A stretch of 51,244 nucleotides of DNA from Enhydrobacter aerosaccus (GTDB lineage: Bacteria > Pseudomonadota > Alphaproteobacteria > Reyranellales > Reyranellaceae), in NCBI GenBank assembly GCA_903839865.1, contig CAIMEE010000447.1, positions 1 through 51,244 on the forward strand, in the 5' to 3' direction. Shown one piece after another: positions 16,039-24,638 of the stretch (its first letter is position 1; each line of letters begins with the position of its first letter). The translations under genes were made by a program, and so were the position numbers. The notes under the pieces were generated by a model. That model ran no database searches, was not told where the DNA came from, and saw only the letters and a program-made list of their open reading frames with translations.

Positions 16039-18462
16039 CTACCGCGCGCGGACGACCTGCCGTGGCTTGGGCAGCACGCGGCGCTTGTCACTGGCGGTTG
16101 CCGTGCCGGCGTAGCGTTCCGCCACTTCGAGCTTGATCGGTTCCAGGGTGGCCGCGTTGTGCGCGGCATGGAAACGCTCGGTCGAGGCGTCGGCATAGAG
16201 CGTCGTGCGGATGCGCGAGGTGCGGCCGATGTCGGCGATCAGCTTCTCCATCGCATCCGGCGGCAGTTCCTCGCCGTGCTCGGCGCCGGCGGCGCGCGTG
16301 ATCGACTCGTTCATCAAGGTGCCGCCCAGATCGTTGGCGCCGGCGTTCAGGCAATATTTCGCGCCCTCGATGCCCATCTTCACCCACGAGGTCTGGATGT
16401 TGGGGATGTGCGGGTGAAGCGCCAGGCGGCCGATCGCATGCATCAGCACGGCCTCGCGGAACGTCGGGCCCATGCGCGCCTGGCCCTTCAGCGCAATCGG
16501 CGCTTCGGCGGCGACGAAGGGCAGCGGCACCAGCTCGGTGAAGCCGCCGGTGTCCTTCTGCAGGTTGCGCACCCGCAGGAGATGGCGCGCCCAGTGATAG
16601 GGCTGGTCGACATGGCCGAACATGATCGTGGCAGTCGAGCGGAGGCCAACGCCGTGGGCCGCGCGCATGATCTCGAGCCACTGGTCGGTCGAGACCTTGT
16701 CGGGGCAGAGGATGTCGCGCACCTCGTCGTCGAGGATTTCGGCGGCGGTGCCGGGCAGGCTGCCGAGGCCGGCATCGCGCAGCTTCGCGAGATAGTCCGA
16801 GAGCGAGAGGCCGAGCGTGGTGGCGCCATGCCAGACCTCGAGCGGCGAGAAGGCGTGCACGTGCATGCCCGGGATAGCCTCGCGCACGGCGGTGCAGACG
16901 TCGAGATAATGCTGGCCGGTATAGTCGGGGTGGATGCCGCCCTGCATGCAGACTTCGGTGGCGCCGCGGTCCCACGCCTCCGAGGCGCGGCGCACGATCT
17001 CCTGCACGGTGAGGTCGTACGGCGAGCCGCGCAGGTTGGCCGCGAGCTTGCCCTTGGAGAAGGCGCAGAAGCCGCACTTGAAGTAGCAGATGTTGGTGTA
17101 GTTGATGTTGCGCACGACGGCGTAGGAGATCGTGTCGCCCACGACGTCCTTGCGTAGCGCGTCGGCGGCTTGGGTCACCGCCTTGAAATCCGGACCGCGT
17201 GCCTCGAACAGACGCACGATGTCGCCTTCGCGCAGATCTTCGCCGCGCACCGCGCGATCGATCACTGGCGCGAGGCTGGCACTTGCGCGTACCGACGGCG
17301 CCGTCAGCGTGGCGACATCGTCCGCCGGCATGGCCATTACGAGGCCCGGCCGCCAGTCGTTGTCGCGGCGCAGGCCGCTGGCCGAGGCCATCGCGAGCAC
17401 GCGCGGGCGCAGGTCCTTGTCGATCCAGTTCTTGTCGAAGATGTAGCGCGGATAGACGGCGAGGCGCTCGGTCAGCACCTTGCCGTACTTTGCGCTCTCG
17501 GCGGCGAGTGCGTCGAGCTGCGGCCACGGCCGCTCGGGATTGACGTGATCGGGCGTCACCGGAGACACGCCGCCCCAGTCGTCGATGCCCGCGTCGATCA
17601 GGCGGCCGTAGCCCGGCTCCTGCAGGTTGGGCGGCGCCTGGACCGACAGCGTTTCCCCGAAGATCAGGCGCGCGACGGCGATCGTCCACAGCAGTTCGTC
17701 GAACGACGGCTCGGGCGCGTTGGCCATGCGCGTGTCGGCCTTGGCGCGGAAATTCTGGATGATGACTTCCTGCAGATGGCCGTGCGCGCGATGCAGGTCG
17801 CGCAGCGCCACGAGCGCCTCGATGCGCTCCTCGCGCGTCTCGCCGATGCCGATCAGGATGCCGGACGTGAATGGCACCTTCGCTTGTCCGGCTGCCTTCA
17901 GAGTTGCGAGGCGCAGCGCCGGCACTTTGTCGGGCGCGCCGAAATGCGGCCCGTCGCGTTCGCTCAAACGTTCGGCTGTCGTCTCGAGCATGATGCCCAT
18001 CGACACCGACGACTTGCGCAGCTTCGCGAGATCGGCCGCATCCATCAGGCCCGGATTGAAGTGCGGCAGCAGGCCGGTCTCCTTGAAGACCAGCGCGCCC
18101 ATTGCCGCGAGATAGTCTAGCGTCGAGGCATAGCCCATCGCGGCGAGCGCCTCGGCGGCCGGCTTCCACTTGACCTCGGGCTTGTCGCCCAGTGTGAACA
18201 GTGCCTCGGCGCAACCGGCGGCCTGGCCCGCGCGCGCGATTTCCAGAACCTGCTCGGGCGTGAGGTAGGCCGCCTCGCCCTTCTTGGGCGGATGCACGAA
18301 GGTGCAGTAGCCGCAGTTGTCGCGGCAGAGATGCGTGAGCGGAATGAACACCTTCTTGGAGAAGGTGATGCGGTTGGCGAAGGCCTCGTCGCGAATGGCG
18401 GCGGCACGCTTCATCAAGGTGTCGAGGTCGGTCGTGAGGAGCGAGGCGAACTCAGGCGACAT
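16039..18462 (-). CDS. fbiC: FO synthase, fused CofG-CofH (FbiC), 807 aa
   Basis: Two radical-SAM halves that build the deazaflavin FO from tyrosine and a flavin-pathway diaminouracil. The N-terminal CofG half has CRDNCGYC (C46, C50, C53); the C-terminal CofH half has CYFKCGFC (about C458, C462, C465). Both are C-x3-C-x2-C iron-sulfur motifs. The single-chain fusion is the actinobacterial FbiC form, also seen in F420-making proteobacteria; archaea use separate proteins. Start at ATG 18462 (MSPEFASLL), overlapping cofC by 11 bp; an upstream in-frame start would lie inside cofC. Converges on fgd with three bases between stops. Confidence 0.96.
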   Translation of the reverse strand: MSPEFASLLTTDLDTLMKRAAAIRDEAFANRITFSKKVFIPLTHLCRDNCGYCTFVHPPKKGEAAYLTPEQVLEIARAGQAAGCAEALFTLGDKPEVKWKPAAEALAAMGYASTLDYLAAMGALVFKETGLLPHFNPGLMDAADLAKLRKSSVSMGIMLETTAERLSERDGPHFGAPDKVPALRLATLKAAGQAKVPFTSGILIGIGETREERIEALVALRDLHRAHGHLQEVIIQNFRAKADTRMANAPEPSFDELLWTIAVARLIFGETLSVQAPPNLQEPGYGRLIDAGIDDWGGVSPVTPDHVNPERPWPQLDALAAESAKYGKVLTERLAVYPRYIFDKNWIDKDLRPRVLAMASASGLRRDNDWRPGLVMAMPADDVATLTAPSVRASASLAPVIDRAVRGEDLREGDIVRLFEARGPDFKAVTQAADALRKDVVGDTISYAVVRNINYTNICYFKCGFCAFSKGKLAANLRGSPYDLTVQEIVRRASEAWDRGATEVCMQGGIHPDYTGQHYLDVCTAVREAIPGMHVHAFSPLEVWHGATTLGLSLSDYLAKLRDAGLGSLPGTAAEILDDEVRDILCPDKVSTDQWLEIMRAAHGVGLRSTATIMFGHVDQPYHWARHLLRVRNLQKDTGGFTELVPLPFVAAEAPIALKGQARMGPTFREAVLMHAIGRLALHPHIPNIQTSWVKMGIEGAKYCLNAGANDLGGTLMNESITRAAGAEHGEELPPDAMEKLIADIGRTSRIRTTLYADASTERFHAAHNAATLEPIKLEVAERYAGTATASDKRRVLPKPRQVVRAR

Positions 18463-19021
18463 GGCGGAACACCTGATACGCGGGATGATCGGCCACGAGG
18501 GCCGCAAGGTCGGCGGGCGTGTCGATGTCGCGCGCCAGCCCGGGGCGGCGCAGGATCACCGGATCGATGCCGGCGCGGCGCGCGCTCTCGGCATGGAAGG
18601 TGGCGCTCGGCCGGTGCGTCGCGAACGCGAATTCGAGGACGGTCGGCGGCGTCAGCAGCATGGCGTTGGTGCCGCCGTCCTTGGCTTCGGCGATGACCAC
18701 GGCATTGTCACGGCCAGCTTCGATCAACGCAGCAATATCGTCGGAGGCGAGGTAGGGAAGGTCGGCCATAACCAGCAGGAGGTGGGACGCGCCTTCGCGC
18801 TCTACAAGGCGCGCGGCTTCGGTGACGTCGGCGTTGAGGTCGCCCTTGCCCTGATTGTCGCCCGCCACGCGCACGGAGCCAAGCCCGGCGTCGCGCAGCG
18901 TCGCCAGCACATGGTCGAGCATCTGCTGCGCGAGCGCGCGCCGGCCGGCCGCGTCGAGCACGGGCGCGAGCCGGCTCTTGGCGAATTCGGTCGATTTCAT
19001 CGGGACGACAGCGGTCAACAT
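18452..19021 (-). CDS. cofC: Phospholactate/PEP guanylyltransferase (CofC/FbiD), 189 aa
   Basis: Nucleotidyltransferase that activates a three-carbon phospho-acid with GTP for F420 assembly. Signatures: MLTAVVPMKSTEFAKSRLAP at the N-terminus (a nucleotide-binding PxK-x-x-x-x-AKSRL pattern), SHLLLVMADLPYL with the metal-binding Asp, and a GLARDIDTPADLAAL tail. The start at 19021 follows the cofD stop by 7 bp and fits the family; a start at 19051 would add ten unaligned residues. Whether it prefers phosphoenolpyruvate, phospholactate or 3-phosphoglycerate cannot be read reliably from sequence, and matters because no dehydro-F420 reductase domain is nearby. Confidence 0.93.
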   Translation of the reverse strand: MLTAVVPMKSTEFAKSRLAPVLDAAGRRALAQQMLDHVLATLRDAGLGSVRVAGDNQGKGDLNADVTEAARLVEREGASHLLLVMADLPYLASDDIAALIEAGRDNAVVIAEAKDGGTNAMLLTPPTVLEFAFATHRPSATFHAESARRAGIDPVILRRPGLARDIDTPADLAALVADHPAYQVFRHVA

Positions 19022-19028
19022 GGTCCGC

Positions 19029-19985
19029 TCAGTGTCGCCCATCCGCGGCAATCTCGTCCACGAATTCGAGTGCCGCCTCGGCCAGGCGTTTCTTGTCCGA
19101 ATCGTCGTGCATCATGGTGTCTGCGACCTTCACCTTGAGGCCCAGCCGCTCGATTTCGGGCGCAAGCGCGGCATCCTGGGCATCGAGCACGAAGCCGTCG
19201 ACCAGCCGCTGATAGTATTTCGCCACACCGAGGGCCGAAACGTCGTGACCCAACTCGGCCAGCATCTTGGCGGCGGGTCCCTTGATCGCCTGGCCCCCGA
19301 CGATCGGCGTCACCGCGATCCGCGGCACTTTCGCCCGCTGCAGTGCCACCCGTACATCGGGAACCGCAAGGATGGGCGCCACGCTGACGAAGGGATTGGA
19401 CGGGCAGAAGATCACGCCGCGCAGCCCGTCGAAAGACCTCAATGCCGGATGGGGCTTTGCCGTCTCGACTCCTGCAAAGCGCACCGACCGCACGACCGGT
19501 TCGCAATGCAGGCGCACGAACCAGTCCTGGAAGGCGAGATCGCCGTCGTCGGTCTTCACGACGGTGCGCACCGGCTCGTCGCACATCGGCACGATCGCGG
19601 GCGAGATGCCGAAGCGTTTGGCGAAGTCGGCGATGATCGAGGAGAGCGGCTCGCCCGTGCGCAGGCGCCGCGTGCGCTCGATATGCGTGGCGAGATCCCT
19701 GTCGCCCAATCGGAACCAGGTCTCGCCGCCCACCTTGCCGATTGCGTCGAGTACGTTCCAGGTCTCGTCGCGGCGTCCCCAGCCCGTCTCCGGGTTGGCG
19801 AGGCCGCCCAGGGTGTACATCACCGTGTCGAGGTCGGGGCAGATGTAGAGGCCAAGATGCTCGAAATCGTCGGCCGTGTTGACCGCGACGGTGAGTTCCT
19901 CTGCCGGCAGCACCTGCGCCAATCCAAGGGCCAGTTTCGCTCCGCCGACGCCGCCGGCCAGCGCGACAATTTTACGTCCCGTCAT
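19029..19985 (-). CDS. cofD: 2-phospho-L-lactate transferase (CofD/FbiA), 318 aa
   Basis: Transfers the activated phospho-acid moiety to FO, giving (dehydro-)F420-0. Family marks: IVALAGGVGGAKLALGLAQV at residues 6-25, AVNTADDFEHLGLYICPDLD, GWGRRDETWNVLDAI, TEPLSSI-type central segment, and CPSNPFVSVAPILAVPDVR with DDSDKK at the end. Full length. First gene of the minus-strand cofD-cofC-fbiC operon, divergent from the ABC importer at 20067. GAGGT lies about 10 bases before its ATG. Confidence 0.96.
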   Translation of the reverse strand: MTGRKIVALAGGVGGAKLALGLAQVLPAEELTVAVNTADDFEHLGLYICPDLDTVMYTLGGLANPETGWGRRDETWNVLDAIGKVGGETWFRLGDRDLATHIERTRRLRTGEPLSSIIADFAKRFGISPAIVPMCDEPVRTVVKTDDGDLAFQDWFVRLHCEPVVRSVRFAGVETAKPHPALRSFDGLRGVIFCPSNPFVSVAPILAVPDVRVALQRAKVPRIAVTPIVGGQAIKGPAAKMLAELGHDVSALGVAKYYQRLVDGFVLDAQDAALAPEIERLGLKVKVADTMMHDDSDKKRLAEAALEFVDEIAADGRH

Positions 19986-20066
19986 GGGATGAACTTACCT
20001 CTGATTGCCGAACCTCTGCAAAACGATCTAGTGTCGCCGGAATAAAAAGAGATATCGGAGGAAACA

Positions 20067-21137
20067 ATGAAGATCATTGCTGCCGTCGGCGTGGTTGCCT
20101 GCGTTCTCGGTTGGACCGGTCTGGCACACGCCCAGGCCAAGGTCTGCGACAATCCCAAGCAGATGCAGGGCTTCAAGACCTGCGCCAATGTCGAGAAGGC
20201 CGAGGCCGAAGGCGCCTTCGTGCTCTATTCAACCGACCCCGAGGCCGGGCAGCAGAAGCTGGTGGCCGCCTTCAATGCGGCCTTCCCCAAGATCAAGGCG
20301 AACTACTTCCGCCTGCAGGCGGGGGCGCTCTACGCCAAGATCCTGTCGGAGCGCCAGGCCAAGTCCTATCTCGTCGACGTCATCCAGCTCTCCGACATGG
20401 GCATGATCCTCGACTTCCAGCGCAAGAACGGCTTCACCCAGTACGTCTCGCCCGAGATGGCGGCCTTCAACCCCGAGTACAAGAGCAAGCCAGAAGGCTA
20501 CTGGACGTGGGGCTCGGTGATCATGGCCGGCATCGCCTACAACAAGAAGAATACGACCGAAGCCGAAGCTCCCAAGAAGTGGGAAGACCTGCTCGACCCC
20601 AAGTGGAACGACGCCATCAACGTCAAGGTGTCGAATTCGGGCCTGCAGCACGGCGTCTGGTACATGCTGAAGCCGATCCTGGGCGAAGACTACTTCAAGA
20701 AGTTCGCGACCCAGAAGCCGCGCGCCTTCGATTCCTACGTCCAGCAGTACGGCCGGCTGGTCGACGGCCAGGACAAGGTGATCATGGGCGCGCAGTATTC
20801 GGGCGCCGTCGAGTTCACCGCCAAGGGCGCGCCGATCGGCTTCGTCTTCCCGGCGACAGGCGTTCCCGCCGTGCCGGAAACCTACGGCATCGTGGCTGAC
20901 GGCCCGCATCCCAACGCCGCGCAGTTGTTCATGGACTGGTTCCTCTCGCCGGTCGGCCAGAAGGCCCTCGCCGACGCGCTGGCGCTGCATTCGCCGCGCG
21001 AGGACGTGCCGCCGCCTCCCGGCGCTGTGTCGCTCAAGGAGATGAAGCTGCTGTCGCCCGCCGACTGGGACGCCTTCGAGAAGGACCGTCCGAGCTTCGC
21101 CAAGGAATGGGACCGCATCGTCGGCGCCCGGCGCTGA
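20067..21137 (+). CDS. Periplasmic binding protein, iron(III)/AEP-type ABC importer, 356 aa
   Basis: Type II extracellular solute-binding protein (SBP family 1). Signal peptide MKIIAAVGVVACVLGWTGLA then HA|Q. The mature part has GAFVLYSTDPEAGQQKLVAA, VIQLSDMGMILDFQ, KKWEDLLDPKWNDAINV (the 'W-x-D-L-x-DPKW' mark of the FbpA/FutA/PhnS class) and AAQLFMDWFLSPVGQKAL. I do not see the paired tyrosines that bind iron in classical FbpA, so 2-aminoethylphosphonate or another anion is equally possible. Strong ribosome site GGAGGAA. A 17-bp stem hairpin separates it from its permease. Confidence 0.88.
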   Translation: MKIIAAVGVVACVLGWTGLAHAQAKVCDNPKQMQGFKTCANVEKAEAEGAFVLYSTDPEAGQQKLVAAFNAAFPKIKANYFRLQAGALYAKILSERQAKSYLVDVIQLSDMGMILDFQRKNGFTQYVSPEMAAFNPEYKSKPEGYWTWGSVIMAGIAYNKKNTTEAEAPKKWEDLLDPKWNDAINVKVSNSGLQHGVWYMLKPILGEDYFKKFATQKPRAFDSYVQQYGRLVDGQDKVIMGAQYSGAVEFTAKGAPIGFVFPATGVPAVPETYGIVADGPHPNAAQLFMDWFLSPVGQKALADALALHSPREDVPPPPGAVSLKEMKLLSPADWDAFEKDRPSFAKEWDRIVGARR

Positions 21138-21148
21138 ACGCTTTCATG

Positions 21149-21206
21149 CGGACCGCGAGCCTCCGCCTCGCTCAAGATCATGATCGAGCCGGAGGCTCGC
21201 GGTCCG
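21149..21206 (+). repeat. 17-bp perfect inverted repeat (hairpin) between binding-protein and permease genes
   Basis: Left arm 21149-21165 (CGGACCGCGAGCCTCCG) and right arm 21190-21206 are exact reverse complements, with a 24-base loop containing GATCATGATC. It begins 11 bases after the binding-protein stop and ends 10 bases before the permease ATG. The last G of the right arm is also the first base of the GGAAG ribosome site. It resembles the REP hairpins placed after periplasmic-binding-protein genes. It could protect upstream mRNA from 3' decay, attenuate transcription or limit permease translation. No T run follows, so a simple intrinsic terminator is less likely. Confidence 0.9.
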
Positions 21207-21216
21207 GAAGAAATAG

Positions 21217-22914
21217 ATGAACGCTTCCGTGCTCAAGCCCAAGCTGAACTGGCAGACGATCATCTCGGTGGTCGTGATGCTTGTCGTCGCGTTCCTCGTC
21301 GTCCTGCCGATGATATTCCTGGTCGAGGAGTCGCTCAACACGGGCGACCCCATGGCTTTCCCGCCGCAGGAATTCGGGATCAAGAACTACATCGCGATGT
21401 TCGACGAGGACTTCAACGTCCTGGTCAATACCGTGGTGATCGCTCTGATGGCCACGGTGATGGCGATCCTAATCGGCTTCACGCTCGCCTGGATCCTGAC
21501 GCGCACCAATGTGCCCGGCCGCGAGAAGCTCGAACGGCTGATGGAGCTGCCGTACTACATGACGCCGCTGGTCGGTGCGCTGGCGTGGAGCATCATTGCC
21601 GGCCCCAAGAGCGGCTTCATCAACCAGCTGTGGAAGGCGGGCGGCCAAAGCGGCGACCTGGTCGACATCTACAGCCACTTCGGCATCGCCTGGATCATGG
21701 CGCTGTTCGAGGGCACGGTCGCGTTCGTCATGATCGCGGCGTCGATGAAGTCGATGGATCCGGCGCTCGAGGAGTCCGCCCGCGTGATGGGCGCGTCCAA
21801 GCTCCGCACGATGCTCACCGTCACCCTGCCGCTGGTCATGCCGGGCGTGCTGGGCGCCACGCTGTTCGTGTTCGCCGAGATGCTGGGCTCGTTCGCCGCC
21901 GCGCTGGTGATCGGCATTCCGGCGCGCATCTACGTGATCACCACCGCGATCTGGGACTCGACGCTCAGCTATCCGCCCGACTATGGCCGGGCCTCGGCGA
22001 TGGGCCTGGCGTTGTTCGTGGTGATGTTCGGCACGCTCACCTTCTATCGCTGGCGTATCAACAAGGGCAGCTTCACGACCATCACCGGCAAGGCCTTCCG
22101 GCCGCGCCCGATGGACATGGGCCGGCTTGCCTGGCTGTTCTTCGGCGTCTGCGCGCTCTACATCCTCGTGGCCGTCGTCCTGCCGCTCGCCGCCCTGATC
22201 TTCACGTCGCTGGAGCGCTTCGCCACCGTGATCCTGAGCCAGGCCGAGTTCACCCTGGCCAACTACCAGACCGCGCTGGCGCTCGGTCCGGTGCGCGTCG
22301 CGCTGATGAACAGCCTCGGCCTCGGCTTCGGCGTCGCCACCGTCGGCGTGGTGCTGATGGCTTTCCTGGTCTGGATCATCTACCGCTCGCGCATCGTGGG
22401 CCGCGGCGTCATCGAATATCTCGTGATGTTCCCGCAAGCCGTGCCGCGCCTCGTGTTCGGCCTCGCGCTGCTGTGGGCCTGGATCAACATGCCGGTCTCG
22501 ATCTACGGCACGCTCTGGCTGCTGGCGATCGCCTATCTTACGGTCATGCTGCCGCTCGGCGTGCGCACGCTTGCAGGCGTGGTGCTGCAGATCGACAAGA
22601 GCCTTGAGGACTGCGCCCGCGTCTGTGGCGCGGGCTGGCTCTACCAGATGCGGACCGTGACCCTGCCGCTGCTCAAGCCCGGCATCCTGGCGGCATGGCT
22701 GCTGATCTTCATGGCCTGCGTGCGCGAGCTGGGCGTGTCGGTCTTCCTGATGGGCCCCAACGCCAAGGTGATCGCGCCGTCGATCGTGGCGGCATTCGCC
22801 TCGAGCGGCACCGAGCTTACCGCCGCGATGGCGCTGATCCAGACCGCCACGGTGATCGTGGCGCTGATGATCCTGTTCCGCCTCAGCCGCGGAGCGACTA
22901 AGGAGCTCACTTGA
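21217..22914 (+). CDS. Iron(III)/AEP-type ABC importer permease, two-domain, 565 aa
   Basis: Inner-membrane permease with two binding-protein-dependent transport domains in one chain, as in FbpB/SfuB and aminoethylphosphonate permeases. Each half has an EAA loop that contacts the ATPase: first SMDPALEESARVMGASKLRT, second KSLEDCARVCGAGWLYQMRT. About twelve hydrophobic segments, starting TIISVVVMLVVAFLVVLPMI. GGAAG before the ATG at 21217. It ends in a TTGA overlap with a relict start region just ahead of the ATPase gene. Confidence 0.93.
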   Translation: MNASVLKPKLNWQTIISVVVMLVVAFLVVLPMIFLVEESLNTGDPMAFPPQEFGIKNYIAMFDEDFNVLVNTVVIALMATVMAILIGFTLAWILTRTNVPGREKLERLMELPYYMTPLVGALAWSIIAGPKSGFINQLWKAGGQSGDLVDIYSHFGIAWIMALFEGTVAFVMIAASMKSMDPALEESARVMGASKLRTMLTVTLPLVMPGVLGATLFVFAEMLGSFAAALVIGIPARIYVITTAIWDSTLSYPPDYGRASAMGLALFVVMFGTLTFYRWRINKGSFTTITGKAFRPRPMDMGRLAWLFFGVCALYILVAVVLPLAALIFTSLERFATVILSQAEFTLANYQTALALGPVRVALMNSLGLGFGVATVGVVLMAFLVWIIYRSRIVGRGVIEYLVMFPQAVPRLVFGLALLWAWINMPVSIYGTLWLLAIAYLTVMLPLGVRTLAGVVLQIDKSLEDCARVCGAGWLYQMRTVTLPLLKPGILAAWLLIFMACVRELGVSVFLMGPNAKVIAPSIVAAFASSGTELTAAMALIQTATVIVALMILFRLSRGATKELT

Positions 22915-22940
22915 GCGACGTAAGGAGCTGACGTGAGCGA
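22899..22940 (+). repeat. Tandem duplication of a ribosome site plus start codon
   Basis: Two 20-base units, 22899-22918 and 22921-22940, match at 18 of 20 positions with a 22-base period. Each holds AAGGAGCT, then a start codon and AGCGA: TTG at 22911 in the first, GTG at 22933 in the second. The second copy starts the ATPase gene. The first would give a six-codon frame (TTG to TGA at 22929-22931) ending one base before that GTG. It looks like a local duplication that left a relict start, possibly serving to couple translation. Confidence 0.75.
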
Positions 22941-23985
22941 GACGCGCATCGAGATTTCCGACCTGGTCATTCGCTACGGCGAGGCAACTGCGGTGAATGG
23001 TGTCAGCTTCACCGTGGGGCAGGGCGAGCATCTCACCCTGCTGGGGCCGTCGGGCTGCGGTAAGACCACGACCCTGCGCGCGATTGCCGGTCTCGAAGCA
23101 CCGGCCAGCGGCAGCATCCGGGTCGACGGCAAGGCGATGTTCGACAGCGCCCGGGGGATCAACGTTGCGACGGAGGATCGCGGCGTGTCGATGGTGTTCC
23201 AGTCCTACGCCGTGTGGCCGCACATGACCGTGTTCGACAACGTGGCCTATGGCCTGCGCGTGCGGAAACAAAGTCGTGAGGAGATCAAGGCCAACGTCGA
23301 GCGCGCCCTCGACCTGGTGCAGATGCGCCATCTCGCCGAGCGCGGCGCGTCGAAGCTCTCGGGCGGACAGCAGCAACGTGTGGCGCTCGCGCGCGCGATC
23401 GCCTTCTCGCCGACCGTCGTGCTGTTCGACGAGCCGCTCTCCAATCTCGATGCCAAGCTGCGCGCGGAAATGCGCGTCGAGCTGCGCGAGCTGCAGCAGC
23501 GCCTGGGCATCACGTCGGTGTACGTGACGCACGACCAGGAGGAGGCGCTCGCCATCTCCGACCGCGTGATCGTGATGAACGTGGGCGTGATCGAACAGAT
23601 CGGCACGCCCGAGCAGATCTACAACAGGCCGAAGAGCCGCTTCGTTGCCGACTTCGTGGGCTCTGCCAACCTGATCAAGGGCAAGGTCACCGGCCCCGGC
23701 ACCTTCGAAGCCGACGGCGGCATTGTTCTAAAGACGGTCGGTGCCGCCTCGGGCGGCGAGGTCGCGGTGCGCACCGCCTATATCGACCTTGTGCCGCAGC
23801 CCGGCGACAACCAGCTTCCGGGCACTGTGCGCCAGCGCCTGTTCCATGGCGACTTCGTGCAATACATCGTCGAATGCGCTTGCGGCCGCCTGATCGTCCG
23901 GCGTCCTCCGGTCAACCTGCTGAACGAAGGCGCCCCCGTGACGCTCTCCTTCTCGCCGGAGCACACCGTGCTCCTGGAGGGGTAG
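22933..23985 (+). CDS. Iron(III)/polyamine-type ABC importer ATPase, 350 aa
   Basis: ATPase of the FbpC/PotA group: Walker A GPSGCGKTT, Q-loop VFQSYAVWPHMTVFDN, signature [15 protein letters not shown], Walker B VVLFDEPLSNLDAKLR and switch YVTHDQEEALAISD. A C-terminal TOBE domain follows (VGSANLIKGKVTGPGTF onward). GTG start at 22933 with AAGGAG upstream. It completes the importer with the genes at 20067 and 21217. The substrate cannot be set from the ATPase. Its stop lies five bases from the stop of the opposite FKBP gene. Confidence 0.94.
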   Translation: MSETRIEISDLVIRYGEATAVNGVSFTVGQGEHLTLLGPSGCGKTTTLRAIAGLEAPASGSIRVDGKAMFDSARGINVATEDRGVSMVFQSYAVWPHMTVFDNVAYGLRVRKQSREEIKANVERALDLVQMRHLAERGASKLSGGQQQRVALARAIAFSPTVVLFDEPLSNLDAKLRAEMRVELRELQQRLGITSVYVTHDQEEALAISDRVIVMNVGVIEQIGTPEQIYNRPKSRFVADFVGSANLIKGKVTGPGTFEADGGIVLKTVGAASGGEVAVRTAYIDLVPQPGDNQLPGTVRQRLFHGDFVQYIVECACGRLIVRRPPVNLLNEGAPVTLSFSPEHTVLLEG

Positions 23986-23990
23986 GGTGG

Positions 23991-24419
23991 CTACTTGATG
24001 CCCAGCAGCTCGACGTCGAAGATCAGCGTGGCGTTGGGCGGAATGACGCCGCCGGCGCCGCGTGCGCCGTAGCCGAGCTCCGGCGGAATGATCAGCGTGC
24101 GCTTGCCGCCGACCTTCATGCTGGCCACGCCCTCGTCCCAGCCGCCGATGACGCGCTTCATGCCGATGGGAAACTCGAACGGCGATCCACGGTCGACGGA
24201 GGAGTCGAATTTCTTGCCCTTCGCGCCCGCCTCGGAAAGCCAGCCGGTGTAGTGCATGACGCAGGTCTGGCCGGTCTTGGGGCTGGCGCCCGTGCCGACG
24301 GTGGTGTCGATGATTTTCAGGCCGCTCTCGGTCGTCATGGCTTTTCCTTGTGTTTGTGCCGCCGCCGGAACGGCTGCGAGGGTTGCGGCCGCGATCAGGA
24401 AGCGGCGGGACATTGTCAT
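23991..24419 (-). CDS. FKBP-type peptidyl-prolyl isomerase, exported, 142 aa
   Basis: Single FKBP domain behind a Sec-type signal, [20 protein letters not shown] then AA|Q. FKBP marks: [60 protein letters not shown] and the C-terminal [20 protein letters not shown]. These residues line the active pocket and match the minimal MIP/FkpA-like enzymes that help proteins fold in the periplasm. ATG at 24413 is an equally possible start. Its promoter may lie about 240 bases upstream between two operator-like dyads. Confidence 0.95.
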   Translation of the reverse strand: MTMSRRFLIAAATLAAVPAAAQTQGKAMTTESGLKIIDTTVGTGASPKTGQTCVMHYTGWLSEAGAKGKKFDSSVDRGSPFEFPIGMKRVIGGWDEGVASMKVGGKRTLIIPPELGYGARGAGGVIPPNATLIFDVELLGIK

Positions 24420-24546
24420 GGGCTGGTCCTCGGTTTCAAGCCGGCGTGGATTTCAGCGCCAGTAACGACCGTAATAGGTGGTTTGAGCCGGCGCGCCTAG
24501 ACTCGTGCGATGCTTGCGCAGGTTCGTCGCCACAGCTGCCGCCGTA

Positions 24547-24586
24547 ATCCTGAGCGGAGCGAAGGATCCTTCGCTTCGCTCAGGAT
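24547..24586. repeat. Palindromic REP-like element, 20-bp arms around GGATCC
   Basis: Left arm 24547-24566 and right arm 24567-24586 are reverse complements with one mismatch. The unit ATCCTGAGCG-GAGCGAAGGA is of the widespread intergenic 'TCCTGAGCGAAGCGAAGGAT' kind found in many proteobacterial genomes. It lies in the 282-bp gap between the FKBP gene and the TauD gene. It could end or stabilise transcripts. I found no second copy in this window. Confidence 0.85.
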
Positions 24587-24638
24587 GACAGGGTGCGGGT
24601 GGAACCAGCCATTCCTTTATTTTTGGCTTATTAAAAGC

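Noticed and set aside
21469..23532. Long minus-strand open frame (687 codons) over the ABC permease and ATPase
   Set aside because: Antisense to clear permease and ATPase genes, with a His/Gln/Arg/Asp-rich composition typical of shadow frames.
20067..23985. Firm naming as an iron(III) importer (fbpABC)
   Set aside because: The binding protein lacks clear paired iron-binding tyrosines and the class includes aminoethylphosphonate and other importers, so the substrate was left open.
24547..24586. CRISPR repeat or transposon end
   Set aside because: Single palindromic unit without spacers, direct repeats or a transposase nearby; it fits a REP-like element.
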